Part shown: positions 5,446 through 5,482 of the stretch, piece by piece
How positions within the stretch are numbered: the stretch's first letter is position 1
Layout: each line of letters opens with the position of its first letter
Origin: Ruminococcus flavefaciens
Lineage (GTDB): Bacteria; Bacillota; Clostridia; Oscillospirales; Ruminococcaceae
Direction: 5' to 3'
NCBI GenBank assembly: GCA_902792495.1
Contig: CADBAC010000213.1
Span: 1-5,482 of the forward strand
Length of the DNA stretch: 5,482 nt
Notes under the pieces: generated by a model
What the model was told of the DNA's origin: nothing
Database searches by the model: none
What the model saw: the letters and a program-made list of their open reading frames with translations, nothing else
Position numbers and translations under genes: made by a program

Positions 5446-5482
5446 GAGGTTGAGGCAGAAAAGTTTGAAAAATTAGTTAGTG

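Overview
The window looks like chromosomal DNA of a Clostridia-class Firmicute, and the protein style suggests a Ruminococcus-like gut anaerobe. The grounds are strong AGGAGG-type ribosome binding sites, sigma-A type promoters, moderate GC, tightly packed genes and NadE/NrtR sequences that read like that group. The genus is an inference from protein style and was not searched. All seven genes lie on the minus strand, so transcription runs from high to low coordinates. Nearly all of them concern NAD.

First transcription unit (about 5445 to 1747): a near-consensus promoter with an inverted repeat over its start region drives nrtR (Nudix domain plus winged helix, the ADP-ribose-responsive NAD regulator), pncA (nicotinamidase), a short PRPP-synthetase-like gene, and nadV (nicotinamide phosphoribosyltransferase family). 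Genes overlap by 4 bases or are separated by 2 to 21 bases, so this is almost certainly one operon. It encodes a sensor, a deamidating salvage enzyme, and a phosphoribosyl-donor/transferase pair for direct use of nicotinamide.

Intergenic region (1511-1746): next to nadV is a GC-rich block of overlapping inverted repeats. Next to the following gene is a 42-bp tandem duplication. Each copy of the duplication carries a complete sigma-A promoter (TTGACC, 17 bp, TATAAT or TACAAT) pointing into the second unit.

Second transcription unit (about 1571 to 1, continuing past the window edge): a histidine-phosphatase family protein, a 107-residue protein of unknown function, and nadE (ammonia-type NAD synthetase, cut by the window edge).

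The most interesting point is the Prs-like/NadV-like pair. The NadV homologue has alanine where human NAMPT has Asp219, which contacts the nicotinamide carboxamide. The Prs homologue has SYGGT where canonical enzymes have the DTGGT/DTAGT loop that binds the ribose-5-phosphate phosphate. With an ADP-ribose-type Nudix protein heading the operon, the pair may use a substrate other than the textbook one. A route from ADP-ribose through ADP-ribose pyrophosphate, as in the phage NARP1 pathway, is one testable possibility. It is not shown by this sequence.
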